A DNA stretch of 18,267 nucleotides from JBHIBD01 sp046758865 (GTDB lineage: Bacteria; Planctomycetota; Brocadiia; Brocadiales; Bathyanammoxibiaceae): positions 1 to 18,267 of the forward strand of contig JBHIBD010000039.1 of NCBI GenBank assembly GCA_046758865.1, written 5' to 3'. This document shows, in pieces, positions 1-6,530 of the stretch (position 1 is the first letter of the stretch; each line of letters begins with the position of its first letter). The translations under genes were made by a program, and so were the position numbers. A model generated the notes under the pieces. The model was not told the origin of the DNA and searched no databases. It saw nothing but the letters and a program-made list of their open reading frames with translations.

Positions 1-47
1 CCACGCCGGAGGCTGAAAGCCCACCAGTTAGTTTGGAGGGCGGGTCT

Positions 48-201
48 GTCATGCCGAAGGCAGATTCGCCGCGCTGTTGGGCGAACCTCTGGCATGATTT
101 ACCTCGCACGTTGAACGTGCCAGACAAGCTGGCACGCTACAAAAAACTAGATTTTCGCCCAGGCGAATCTCCGCCAGAGGCGGATCTGCCTTCGGCATGA
201 C
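48..201. repeat. Gene-free region with nested inverted repeats
   Basis: No plausible gene lies in bases 1-313. Bases 48-70 and 179-201 form a 23-bp inverted repeat with one mismatch. Inside it are several smaller perfect stems: TTCGCC/GGCGAA at 65-70 with 80-85, the same stem again at 154-159 with 162-167, GCACGTT/AACGTGC at 106-120, and CGTGCCAG/CTGGCACG at 116-136. The last two share bases and cannot form together. A further CCGCC/GGCGG hairpin lies at 171-183. This density of symmetry is typical of dispersed non-coding repeats or a MITE-like element. No transposase is present, and copy number elsewhere in the genome cannot be seen here. Confidence 0.6.
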
Positions 202-255
202 GCCCATTTTGGCGTGACTTCGCTTCGCTCAGAATGACACGGAGTATTGAGGCCT

Positions 256-280
256 AGGGGCAACCCGCTGGGTTGCCCCT
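256..280. repeat. Perfect 11-bp hairpin upstream of exbB
   Basis: AGGGGCAACCC (256-266) and GGGTTGCCCCT (270-280) form a perfect 11-bp stem with a three-base loop. No T-tract follows on either strand, so it is not a classical intrinsic terminator. It may be a dispersed intergenic repeat or the 3' boundary of an upstream transcript. It ends about 15 bases before the exbB ribosome-binding site. Confidence 0.6.
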
Positions 281-294
281 ACAGGCTGTACAAA

Positions 295-307
295 AGAGGG
301 AGGTGAT
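295..307 (+). promoter_or_regulatory. Strong RBS that supports a TTG start for exbB
   Basis: The purine run AGAGGGAGGTGAT contains a near-ideal Shine-Dalgarno, placed about 8 bases before the TTG at 314. The next residues, MSWLIGGGPIMIPLL, fit the ExbB/TolQ N-terminus, so the site argues for the TTG rather than a later start. Confidence 0.7.
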
Positions 308-313
308 AACTAA

Positions 314-976
314 TTGAGTTGGCTTATTGGTGGCGGCCCTATAATGATACCGCTACTTATATGCTCGGTGATATCCCTTGCGGTAATTATAGACAGGGCC
401 CTAAGCCTTAGGAGGAATCACATTATAAGGCCCGATCTGGTGAGACTCGTCCATGAGGTTAAGGACACGAGTGATGTGCCTAGGGCCTTTTCCAGATGTC
501 AGCATATACGCGGGCCGTTTGCCAATATCATCAAGCACGTACTTATAAACCTCCACCTATCCTGGGAGGAGAAGCTCCACGAGATACAGACAGCTGGACG
601 TGAAGAGGCAAAGGCGCTAGAACGCAATCTGATTCTTCTGGAGATTGTTGCGGCTATCGCACCTCTCTTTGGCCTGCTGGGAACCGTCATAGGGCTTGAC
701 CAGATTTTTGAGGCAGTTGCAGTGACGGGACTGGGAGAACCAAGGGCCTTTTCCCATGGTATCGCTCAGGCCCTGCGGACCACCATAATGGGTCTCTCCA
801 TCGCCATTCCCTCTATGATTGCCTTCGGCATCTTTGATAGGAGGGTAGATGGCTTTGTACGTGAAATGGAGAAGCTCTCTACCGTCCTCCTCAACAAGCT
901 CTACGCCGCTAGGGCCCGCCCGGAAGAGGGGCGGTTGGAGGGGATAAGGCTACGGGACTACCCTGAAGAAAGGTGA
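314..976 (+). CDS. exbB: ExbB/TolQ/MotA-family proton channel protein
   Basis: Inner-membrane subunit of an ExbB-ExbD type motor that uses the proton gradient to energise a TonB-like or Tol-like partner. The 220-residue product has a hydrophobic N-terminal segment (about residues 9-27), a cytoplasmic stretch, and a second segment around 105-128 with the family signature APLFGLLGTVIGL. A third segment lies around 150-175. This is the usual three-helix layout and length. The start is TTG with a strong Shine-Dalgarno. exbD follows, but only after a 186-base gap, which is unusual for this pair. No tonB is visible in the window, so the partner and substrate are unknown. The family call is firm; ExbB, TolQ and AglR-like gliding motor subunits cannot be told apart from sequence alone. 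Confidence 0.88.
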   Translation: MSWLIGGGPIMIPLLICSVISLAVIIDRALSLRRNHIIRPDLVRLVHEVKDTSDVPRAFSRCQHIRGPFANIIKHVLINLHLSWEEKLHEIQTAGREEAKALERNLILLEIVAAIAPLFGLLGTVIGLDQIFEAVAVTGLGEPRAFSHGIAQALRTTIMGLSIAIPSMIAFGIFDRRVDGFVREMEKLSTVLLNKLYAARARPEEGRLEGIRLRDYPEER

Positions 977-1008
977 CACAAGGGCTGCAAATGATAGAAA
1001 ATTATTAC

Positions 1009-1037
1009 TTTATTTCATTTTCAAATTCTTTTATAAT
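1009..1037 (+). promoter_or_regulatory. Candidate promoter in the exbB-exbD gap
   Basis: A perfect TATAAT sits at 1032-1037 in an AT-rich stretch. A poor -35 (TTTATT, 1009-1014) lies 17 bases upstream. If used, it would start a transcript near 1044 with a leader of about 120 bases before exbD. The -35 is weak, and AT-rich DNA yields such -10 matches by chance. Confidence 0.35.
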
Positions 1038-1064
1038 AATTTATTGTCTATAAAAATACCAAAT

Positions 1065-1150
1065 GGATGGGTGCCTCCTCCTCTTGGTTTGGTGCGCCAT
1101 CTCTGGTGAGAAAGCACCACCCATCCCGGCAAAATGACCTTTCAGAGGTC
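1065..1150 (+). other. Foldable leader segment before exbD
   Basis: GGATGGGT (1065-1072) pairs with ACCCATCC (1119-1126). Inside it GGTGC (1091-1095) pairs with GCACC (1114-1118), giving a two-helix arm with an 18-base left-hand bulge. A second hairpin, GACCT/AGGTC, lies at 1136-1150 and contains the only purine-rich candidate RBS for exbD. The pairs are seen directly; that they form and regulate exbD is inference. It matches no riboswitch class I know. Confidence 0.35.
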
Positions 1151-1162
1151 GAATAATAAAAA

Positions 1163-1573
1163 ATGGATTTTCGGACTAGGCGTGCCATAAGTTACGGCAT
1201 TAACATAACTTCTTTAATAGATATCATATTCTTACTCTTAATATTTTTTGTAGTTACATCAACATTTGTTGAGCATCCCAACATAAAGCTTGATCTACCC
1301 AGTGCCAGCTATGCAGAGACAAGCAAGTTTGAGGGTCTGACCCTCACCATTACCAGGGAGGGCAGGCTCTTCCTTGGAATGCAGCCCATAGGCATCACTG
1401 AGCTTGAGGCCGTCCTTCGTAGCAAGGTCACCGTAACAGGTGATGCCGCACTGGTCCTGAGGGCAGATAGGGAGGTGCCCTACGGGATAGTTGTGGCAGT
1501 AATGGATGTGGCTAGAGGTGCGGGCCTGAGGAGGATAACCGCCCTTACGATTTCAGAAGAAGAGGTGCGCTAG
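1163..1573 (+). CDS. exbD: ExbD/TolR-family motor accessory protein
   Basis: Partner of ExbB. These proteins have one N-terminal membrane helix with a conserved aspartate that takes part in proton transfer, followed by a periplasmic domain. Here the 136-residue product has the signature SLIDIIFLLLIFFVV at residues 17-31, with the key Asp at residue 20. The remainder is a periplasmic domain of normal length ending in ISEEEVR. The ATG at 1163 lacks a well-spaced Shine-Dalgarno; the nearest purine stretch is about 13 bases upstream and lies in a hairpin arm. The ferredoxin gene follows after 31 bases and could be co-transcribed. The family assignment is firm; the cargo is unknown. Confidence 0.87.
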   Translation: MDFRTRRAISYGINITSLIDIIFLLLIFFVVTSTFVEHPNIKLDLPSASYAETSKFEGLTLTITREGRLFLGMQPIGITELEAVLRSKVTVTGDAALVLRADREVPYGIVVAVMDVARGAGLRRITALTISEEEVR

Positions 1574-1604
1574 CCTCCGCAGTCTTTTCGGAGAAGAGGT
1601 TCCA

Positions 1605-2063
1605 ATGCTTAAGAAAAAGTTCGTCAAAGACAAGTGCGTTACCTGCAAACAGTGCATGTTCGCCTGTGCGGTGAGACATTCTGTCTCTAAAGACGTCTTT
1701 ACTGCCATCTCTGAAGAACCTAAGTCCACGCCCCGCCTTACTGTTAGCGTACGTAAGGATAAGCCACACATGACGGTGTGCCAGAACTGCGCAAAGCCCA
1801 AATGTAGAGAGGCGTGCGAGTATGGGGCAATTACCAAGTACGAAGACGGTAATGTGGTCATAGACCAAGAAAAGTGCGTGGGCTGCTGGGAATGTGTAGA
1901 GGCATGCCCCTTTGGTGCTATCTTCATGGAAAAGGAGATAAAGGTAGCCATAAATTGTGATGATTGCAAGGGTTATGACAACATGGCCTGCGTCGAGGCC
2001 TGTAAGACCGAGGCACTACTATATACAGCAAAGAAGGAGGCCGTTCTCGTCGCCGGCAAATAG
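1605..2063 (+). CDS. Four-cluster [4Fe-4S] ferredoxin, CooF/HycB type
   Basis: Electron-transfer protein of 152 residues with 16 cysteines in four groups: CVTCKQCMFAC (11-21), CQNCAKPKC...C (59-71), CVGCWECVEAC (91-101), and CDDC...CVEAC (118-133). This is the arrangement of the CooF/HycB/DmsB family, in which each subunit carries four [4Fe-4S] clusters and links a catalytic oxidoreductase to a membrane or soluble partner. There is no signal peptide, so it is probably cytoplasmic. The ATG at 1605 has an AGAGGT Shine-Dalgarno 6 bases upstream. Normally such subunits sit beside a CO dehydrogenase, hydrogenase, formate dehydrogenase or molybdopterin enzyme. Here the neighbours are exbD and rny, so it is an orphan and its partner cannot be named. 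Confidence 0.83.
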   Translation: MLKKKFVKDKCVTCKQCMFACAVRHSVSKDVFTAISEEPKSTPRLTVSVRKDKPHMTVCQNCAKPKCREACEYGAITKYEDGNVVIDQEKCVGCWECVEACPFGAIFMEKEIKVAINCDDCKGYDNMACVEACKTEALLYTAKKEAVLVAGK

Positions 2064-2430
2064 CCCTTGACTTTTCACTGGGCTTGTATAGAATTTCCAA
2101 AATAGCAAAGTAACAATACTTGGGGTTTTGGGAAAAGTTTATTCTGGCGGCTACTAGGCCTTGCCAGGATTTTGTATATTTGTCCTCTTTGAGAGATTTT
2201 AGTAGATTATTGTCTCTTATTTTACATGAGGGCATCAGCAAGGCCTTCTGAAAAGAGTATTTCTTATCGATAACTCATGGATGAGGGGAAGGCGAAGCTC
2301 CTCAGAAAGAGGTTGTCGAACCCGTAGCTACTCTGTTGTTCTTTTCTTTCTGCCCAGCCAGCCTGTTTGTAAATCCCCAAACCCCTGGATGCATCACCTA
2401 GAAAGGCCTTTTAAGTGCAGCTAGAAGGGG
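2064..2430 (+). other. Gene-free 367-base stretch upstream of rny
   Basis: No convincing ORF, tRNA or known RNA family was recognised. Apart from the candidate promoter at its start, it holds a small CCTC/GAGG hairpin near 2300-2312, three scattered AGGCCTT motifs (near 2157, 2241 and 2405) and the palindrome AAAGGCCTTT at 2402-2411. The antisense reading frames here have no recognisable homology. It is most simply the rny leader. Confidence 0.5.
2067..2094 (+). promoter_or_regulatory. Candidate promoter after the ferredoxin gene
   Basis: TTGACT (2067-2072), a 16-base spacer and TAGAAT (2089-2094) begin 4 bases after the ferredoxin stop codon. The hexamers match the sigma-70 consensus at 5/6 each. 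It would give rny its own transcript with a leader of about 330 bases. Confidence 0.45.
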
Positions 2431-4008
2431 GTGAGGGTTATTCCTCCTGTTGATATAAGAATTGTCTTCGCAGTACTCATCTCTTGTGTAGTCTTTATCC
2501 CCATTGGATACTTCTTATGCTTCTTCCTCACCTCCAAGAAAAGACGCAGCCAGGAGCGAGAGTCTAGGCGTACGCTAGAGGAAGCGGTTGCCGAGGCAGC
2601 GAGGATAAAGAAAGAGGCCAACCTGGCCTTAAAGGATGAACTCCTCAAGAGAAAAGAAGAGCTCGAAAAAGAGACCCAGGATACAAGATACGAACTTAGG
2701 CAGCTTGAAAAGAGACTGGCCAAGCGAGAGGACAATCTGGAGAGAAAACTGGAAATCCTGTCTAAAAAGGAGCGGTATATAGAAGGTCTCCAAACAAACC
2801 TGACCATGAAACTCAGGGAGATAGAGGACAAAGAGGTCCACCTAAAGAAGGCCATTGAAGAGGAGGAAAAGGCACTACTAAAGACCTCAGGTTACTCAAG
2901 AGAAGAGGCCGAAAGGCTTCTCCTAAACCGACTTAACAAGGAACTGGAGGAAGAGTGCGCCAAGAGAATCTCAGAGGCCGTAAATAAGACAAAGGAAACG
3001 GCCAACGAACAGGCTGCCAAGATTATATGTGAGACCATCCAGAGGTGCGCGGCAGACCACACAGTTGAGAATATTGTAAGCACCGTAGAGCTTCCCAATG
3101 AGGAGATGAAGGGCCGTATAATCGGCAGGGAAGGTAGGAACATACGTGCATTTGAGAAGGCCACGGGCATAGACGTGATAGTGGACGATACACCCGGGGT
3201 TATCGTGCTCTCCGGCTTCGACAGCATCAGGCGCGAGGTCGCTAGGCTAACAATGGAGAAGCTTATTGCCGACGGCCGCATACACCCCGCACGGGTTGAA
3301 GAGGTAGCCGGGCAGACAAAGAGGGAAATGGAAGAGACAATTAAAGAGATAGGAAAACGCGTGTGCTTTGAGATGGGCTTTCATGACATGCACCTCGAGC
3401 TTATTCAGCTCCTCGGCAGGCTCAAATACAGGACCAGCTTCGGCCAAAACCAACTCAATCATGCCATGGAGGTGGCCGAACTCTGCAGCCTCATCGCAAG
3501 TGAGCTGAAACTAGACACCAAGACGGCCAGGCGGTGCGGGCTCCTCCACGACATCGGAAAGGCCATGAGTAGTGACATGGAAGGGGGGCATGCGGCTGTT
3601 GGGGCAGAACTCGCAAAGAGGTATGAAGAAAAACCGGAGATAATTAATGCCATTGCTGCGCACCACGAGGAGGTCCCCGCTGAGACTGCCTATGCCACAC
3701 TTGTGAGTGCGGCAGATGCCATATCCGCCAGCAGACCTGGCGCAAGACGCGAATCCCTAGAAAAGTATATAAAGCGACTAGAAAAACTTGAGGGTATTGC
3801 AACCAGGTTTGACGGTGTAAGGAGCGCCTACGCCATCCAGGCCGGACGTGAGATAAGGGTTATTGTTGACCCTGAGGGCGTGGACGATAACACGGCCCAT
3901 AAGATTTGTTACGATATCGCCCGTGGGATTGAGGGGGAATTGGAGTACCCAGGCGAGGTAGTAGTGACCGTCATCCGCGAGACCCGCTCCATCGAACACG
4001 CCAGATAG
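2431..4008 (+). CDS. rny: Ribonuclease Y
   Basis: Membrane-anchored endoribonuclease that initiates mRNA decay. The 525-residue product matches the family's usual length of about 520. Domain order: N-terminal membrane helix (about 9-33), long charged coiled coil (about 36-170), KH RNA-binding domain with the GREG loop at 232-235, and the HD domain with NHAMEVAEL (343-351) and the metal-binding HD pair in LLHDIGK (His373, Asp374). The C-terminus is the family-typical PGEVVVTVIRETRSIEHAR. The start is GTG at 2431; the purine run GAAGGGG abuts it directly, so the spacing is unusually short, but no other in-frame start fits. The last codons and stop are repeated 592 bp downstream, after the hicBA module. 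The assignment is very secure. Confidence 0.96.
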   Translation: MRVIPPVDIRIVFAVLISCVVFIPIGYFLCFFLTSKKRRSQERESRRTLEEAVAEAARIKKEANLALKDELLKRKEELEKETQDTRYELRQLEKRLAKREDNLERKLEILSKKERYIEGLQTNLTMKLREIEDKEVHLKKAIEEEEKALLKTSGYSREEAERLLLNRLNKELEEECAKRISEAVNKTKETANEQAAKIICETIQRCAADHTVENIVSTVELPNEEMKGRIIGREGRNIRAFEKATGIDVIVDDTPGVIVLSGFDSIRREVARLTMEKLIADGRIHPARVEEVAGQTKREMEETIKEIGKRVCFEMGFHDMHLELIQLLGRLKYRTSFGQNQLNHAMEVAELCSLIASELKLDTKTARRCGLLHDIGKAMSSDMEGGHAAVGAELAKRYEEKPEIINAIAAHHEEVPAETAYATLVSAADAISASRPGARRESLEKYIKRLEKLEGIATRFDGVRSAYAIQAGREIRVIVDPEGVDDNTAHKICYDIARGIEGELEYPGEVVVTVIRETRSIEHAR

Positions 4009-4011
4009 ACC
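3970..4011 (+). repeat. Direct repeat, copy 1 (genuine 3' end of rny)
   Basis: These 42 bases encode the last 13 residues and stop codon of RNase Y plus three bases. They are identical to 4562-4603. Weaker similarity extends upstream: 3955-3966 matches 4551-4562 at 10 of 12 positions, with a 4-base gap (ACCG, 3967-3970) between that and the core. Confidence 0.9.
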
Positions 4012-4030
4012 TACCGTTATTTTTATTTGA

Positions 4031-4084
4031 AGGGACAGACTTTGGGTCGTCCGCAGACAGGCACGATTTGAAAACCCTGTCCCT
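4031..4084. repeat. Inverted repeat at the left end of the hicBA insert
   Basis: AGGGACAG (4031-4038) and CTGTCCCT (4077-4084) are perfect 8-bp inverted arms separated by 38 bases. The element begins 20 bases after copy 1 of the direct repeat. GGGACAG arms occur in repeats associated with IS200-like/REP-associated transposases, from general recall, but no such enzyme is present. The right arm abuts a -10-like TATACA (4084-4089) before hicB, so an operator role is also possible. Confidence 0.5.
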
Positions 4085-4106
4085 ATACATAAAAGAAAGG
4101 GAAGTC

Positions 4107-4319
4107 ATGCCCCATAAATTTACAGCCGTTATTACCAAAGAGGAGAAGTGGTACGTAGCCCACTGCATAGAGCTTGGAGTGGTAAGTCAGGGAAAGACCA
4201 TTGAAGATGCCAAAAAGAACCTTCAAGAGGCAGTAGAACTTTACCTCGAAAGCTTTGGCCACGAAGATGTTCCAGAGAGTAAAGGGGAGGTGGTGCTATA
4301 TCAGGTAGAGGTGGGTTAG
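4107..4319 (+). CDS. hicB: HicB-family antitoxin
   Basis: Antitoxin that binds and neutralises the HicA mRNA interferase encoded immediately downstream. From the ATG at 4107 the product has 70 residues and starts MPHKFTAVITKEEKWYVAHC. Next comes the HicB fold core ELGVVSQGKTIEDAKKNL and a helix QEAVELYLESF. A longer frame from TTG at 4068 is open, but the ATG has an AAAGGGAAG purine run just upstream and gives the normal HicB N-terminus. No C-terminal helix-turn-helix or ribbon-helix-helix DNA-binding domain is present; this is the short HicB class. Its stop is 3 bases before hicA, so the two are translated together, antitoxin first. The module sits between duplicated rny tails. Confidence 0.87.
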   Translation: MPHKFTAVITKEEKWYVAHCIELGVVSQGKTIEDAKKNLQEAVELYLESFGHEDVPESKGEVVLYQVEVG

Positions 4320-4322
4320 TAC

Positions 4323-4538
4323 ATGCCCAAACTTCCGGTAGTCTCCGGTGAAGCATTTATTAAAATCTTGAAGAAGGCAGGATTTCAGGTTATTAGACAA
4401 AAAGGAAGCCATATCAGTTTACAAAAGGGAAAATACAAAACAGTCGTACCTCTCCATAACGAACTAGCCAAGGGCACACTACTAGGCATCCTTAAGCAGT
4501 GTGGCTTAACCAAGGAAGAATTCATAGATTTGCTATAG
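4323..4538 (+). CDS. hicA: HicA-family mRNA interferase toxin
   Basis: Small double-stranded-RNA-binding-fold ribonuclease that cleaves mRNA when free of HicB. The 71-residue product has the family pattern SGEAFIKILKKAGFQVIRQK followed by GSHISLQK with the catalytic His (about residue 30). VVPLHNELAKGTLLGILKQ and a terminal helix follow. Length and motifs are intact, so the toxin is probably active. Its RBS lies in the end of hicB (GAGGTGGG). The order hicB-hicA is the reverse of E. coli hicAB but common elsewhere. No separate promoter is clear. Confidence 0.9.
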   Translation: MPKLPVVSGEAFIKILKKAGFQVIRQKGSHISLQKGKYKTVVPLHNELAKGTLLGILKQCGLTKEEFIDLL

Positions 4539-4561
4539 AGGGTTACAAAAGTGGTAGTTGT

Positions 4562-4603
4562 GTCATCCGCGAGACCCGCTCCATCGAACACGCCAGATAG
4601 ACC
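4562..4603 (+). repeat. Direct repeat, copy 2 (duplicated rny tail)
   Basis: Identical over 42 bases to 3970-4011, including the codons for VIRETRSIEHAR and the TAG stop, but not attached to any rny reading frame. It lies 23 bases after the hicA stop and 69 bases before mnmG. The region from 4012 to 4561 between the copies therefore behaves as an inserted or duplicated segment carrying only hicB and hicA. Confidence 0.9.
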
Positions 4604-4672
4604 CACGGTCTCACCAATACCTTTCAAACGTGACACCTGTGCCCTATCTGTTGTTTCCTGTTTCCCTCTGTG

Positions 4673-6508
4673 ATGTTTACTTTCTTCAACATCATTGTGG
4701 TCGGTGGGGGGCATGCGGGCTGTGAGGCTGCGCTGGCCTCGGCACGCATGGGGTTCCGCACTGCCCTCATCACCATTGACCCCAATACCATCGCCCAGAT
4801 GTCCTGTAATCCCGCCATCGGGGGCCTGGCCAAGGGGCAGTTGGTCCGTGAGATAGATGCACTTGGCGGGGAGATGGCCAAGGTCATTGATGCTACAGGC
4901 ATCCAGTTCCGCATGCTCAATACCAAGAAGGGCCCCGCCGTCCGCTCACCCCGCGCACAGGCCGATAAACGCCTCTATAAGGGGGAGATGAGGCGCAGGT
5001 TGGAGGCGCAGGAGAATCTATCCATCCATCAGGATACGGTGGAGTCCCTCTTAACAAATAAAAATGGGGTAACGGGTGTCAGAGGACGGTCGGGTGTTGA
5101 GTACAAGGCTGATGCCGTTATCATCACCACCGGCACCTTCCTGAGGGGGCTTATCCACATAGGCGATTCTTTAGAGGTCGGCGGCAGGGCTGGAGAGCCC
5201 TCAGCCGAGAACCTTTCTGACTCGCTCAGGGCCATTGGCCTCGAGCTGGGGCGACTCAAGACAGGCACCCCTCCCAGGCTGGATGCCAGGGCCATACCCT
5301 TTGAGGAATTAGAGCCGCAATACGGAGACGAGCAACCACAGCCATTTTCCTTTTCCACCACCGAGATAAAGCGCCCTCAAATTCCCTGCTACATCACCCA
5401 CACAAATCCTGAGACGCACAGGATTATAAAAAAGAATCTTGACCGCGCCCCCCTATACACCGGCCAGATAAAGGCTACGGGACCCCGCTACTGCCCCTCT
5501 ATCGAGGACAAGGTTTTTCGCTTCGCGGACAAAGATGCACATCAGATATTCCTCGAGCCGGAGGGGCTCGATAGCGATGAAATCTACTGTAACGGTATAT
5601 CCACCAGCCTACCCCGCGACGTGCAGGAAGAGCTTGTACACTCAATCAGGGGGCTGGAGAGGGCAGAGATAGTCCGCTACGGGTATGCCATAGAGTACGA
5701 TTTCGTGCCCCCAACCCAGATAAAGGCAAATCTGGAGACCAAGGTGGTGGAGGGCCTGTTTCTTGCAGGTCAGATAAACGGCACCTCGGGGTATGAGGAG
5801 GCGGCGGCGCAGGGGATAATGGCGGGTATAAATGCTGTGCTGAAGCTCCAGGGAAGACCTCCGTTCATACTCGACCGCTCAGAGGCCTATATCGGCGTGC
5901 TCATCGATGACCTCGTGACGAAGGGTACCCTGGAGCCTTACCGGATGTTTACGTCAAGGGCGGAGTACAGGCTGATACTCAGGCAGGACAATGCCGACAG
6001 GAGGTTGATGAGATATGGTCGCCAGTCCGGACTCATCCCCCGATCGCAGTGGAATAGGCTTGAGGAAAAGGAATCCCTAATCAACTGGACAATGACGTAC
6101 CTCAGGGAAACCTTCTGCGGAGGAGAATCCCTAGAAAAGGCCCTCAGGAGGCCGGAGGCAGATTTCAATTATTTAATAGAACTCGACCCAGACCACAAAC
6201 TAAAGGAGAAAAATCTCCCCCGAGATGTTGAGGAACAGGTTGAGATAGAGGTAAAGTATAAGGGTTACATCCAGAGGCAGTTGGCGCAGGTTGAGAGATT
6301 TAAGAAGATGGAGAGCCTTAACCTTCCGTCTTGGCTCAACTACACCGATATTCCTGAGCTAACAAATGAGGCTCGTCAGAAGCTCAACCAGATTAGGCCC
6401 ACCTCCCTTGGACAGGCCTCTCGCATCTCAGGTATATCCCCTGCGGACATCTCTATCCTGCTCGTCTACCTGAGGGGCAAAACTGGCCGGGGCCGAACCT
6501 CTGCCTGA
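4673..6508 (+). CDS. mnmG: tRNA uridine-5-carboxymethylaminomethyl modification enzyme MnmG (GidA)
   Basis: FAD-dependent enzyme that works with MnmE to install the carboxymethylaminomethyl group on wobble U34 of several tRNAs. From the ATG at 4673 the product has 611 residues, normal for the family. It has the N-terminal Rossmann motif GGGHAG (11-16), then CNPAIGGLAKGQLVREIDAL, GTFLRGLIHIGD, GPRYCPSIEDKV, TSRAEYRL, and the C-terminal GISPADISILLVYLRGK typical of MnmG. A GTG one codon upstream (4670) is an alternative start. There is no Shine-Dalgarno: the 25 bases before the start are pyrimidine-rich. mnmE is not in the window. The gene is convergent with rho, with 22 bases between the stops. 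Confidence 0.96.
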   Translation: MFTFFNIIVVGGGHAGCEAALASARMGFRTALITIDPNTIAQMSCNPAIGGLAKGQLVREIDALGGEMAKVIDATGIQFRMLNTKKGPAVRSPRAQADKRLYKGEMRRRLEAQENLSIHQDTVESLLTNKNGVTGVRGRSGVEYKADAVIITTGTFLRGLIHIGDSLEVGGRAGEPSAENLSDSLRAIGLELGRLKTGTPPRLDARAIPFEELEPQYGDEQPQPFSFSTTEIKRPQIPCYITHTNPETHRIIKKNLDRAPLYTGQIKATGPRYCPSIEDKVFRFADKDAHQIFLEPEGLDSDEIYCNGISTSLPRDVQEELVHSIRGLERAEIVRYGYAIEYDFVPPTQIKANLETKVVEGLFLAGQINGTSGYEEAAAQGIMAGINAVLKLQGRPPFILDRSEAYIGVLIDDLVTKGTLEPYRMFTSRAEYRLILRQDNADRRLMRYGRQSGLIPRSQWNRLEEKESLINWTMTYLRETFCGGESLEKALRRPEADFNYLIELDPDHKLKEKNLPRDVEEQVEIEVKYKGYIQRQLAQVERFKKMESLNLPSWLNYTDIPELTNEARQKLNQIRPTSLGQASRISGISPADISILLVYLRGKTGRGRTSA

Positions 6509-6526
6509 GGCGGAGGAGGCAGGTTG
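6497..6526. terminator. Possible hairpin between the convergent mnmG and rho ends
   Basis: AACCT-CT-GCC (6497-6506) can pair with GGCAGGTT (6519-6526), and an alternative stem CCTCTGCC/GGCGGAGG overlaps the mnmG stop. No T-tract follows on either strand, so it is at best a weak or Rho-assisted terminator for the convergent transcripts. Confidence 0.3.
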
Positions 6527-6530
6527 AGCC

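Noticed and set aside
2062..2084. AGCCC/GGGCT stem after the ferredoxin stop as a terminator
   Set aside because: Only five base pairs with a 13-base loop and no T-tract; it overlaps a more convincing promoter.
4068..4106. Longer hicB reading frame from TTG
   Set aside because: The added 13 residues are not HicB-like and overlap the inverted repeat; the ATG at 4107 has a purine-rich RBS and the normal family N-terminus.
5151..5159. Perfect DnaA-box-like TTATCCACA inside mnmG, a gene often near oriC
   Set aside because: It is a single site encoding the conserved LIH residues of MnmG, with no cluster of boxes, AT-rich unwinding region, dnaA or dnaN nearby. One such match in 18 kb is compatible with chance.
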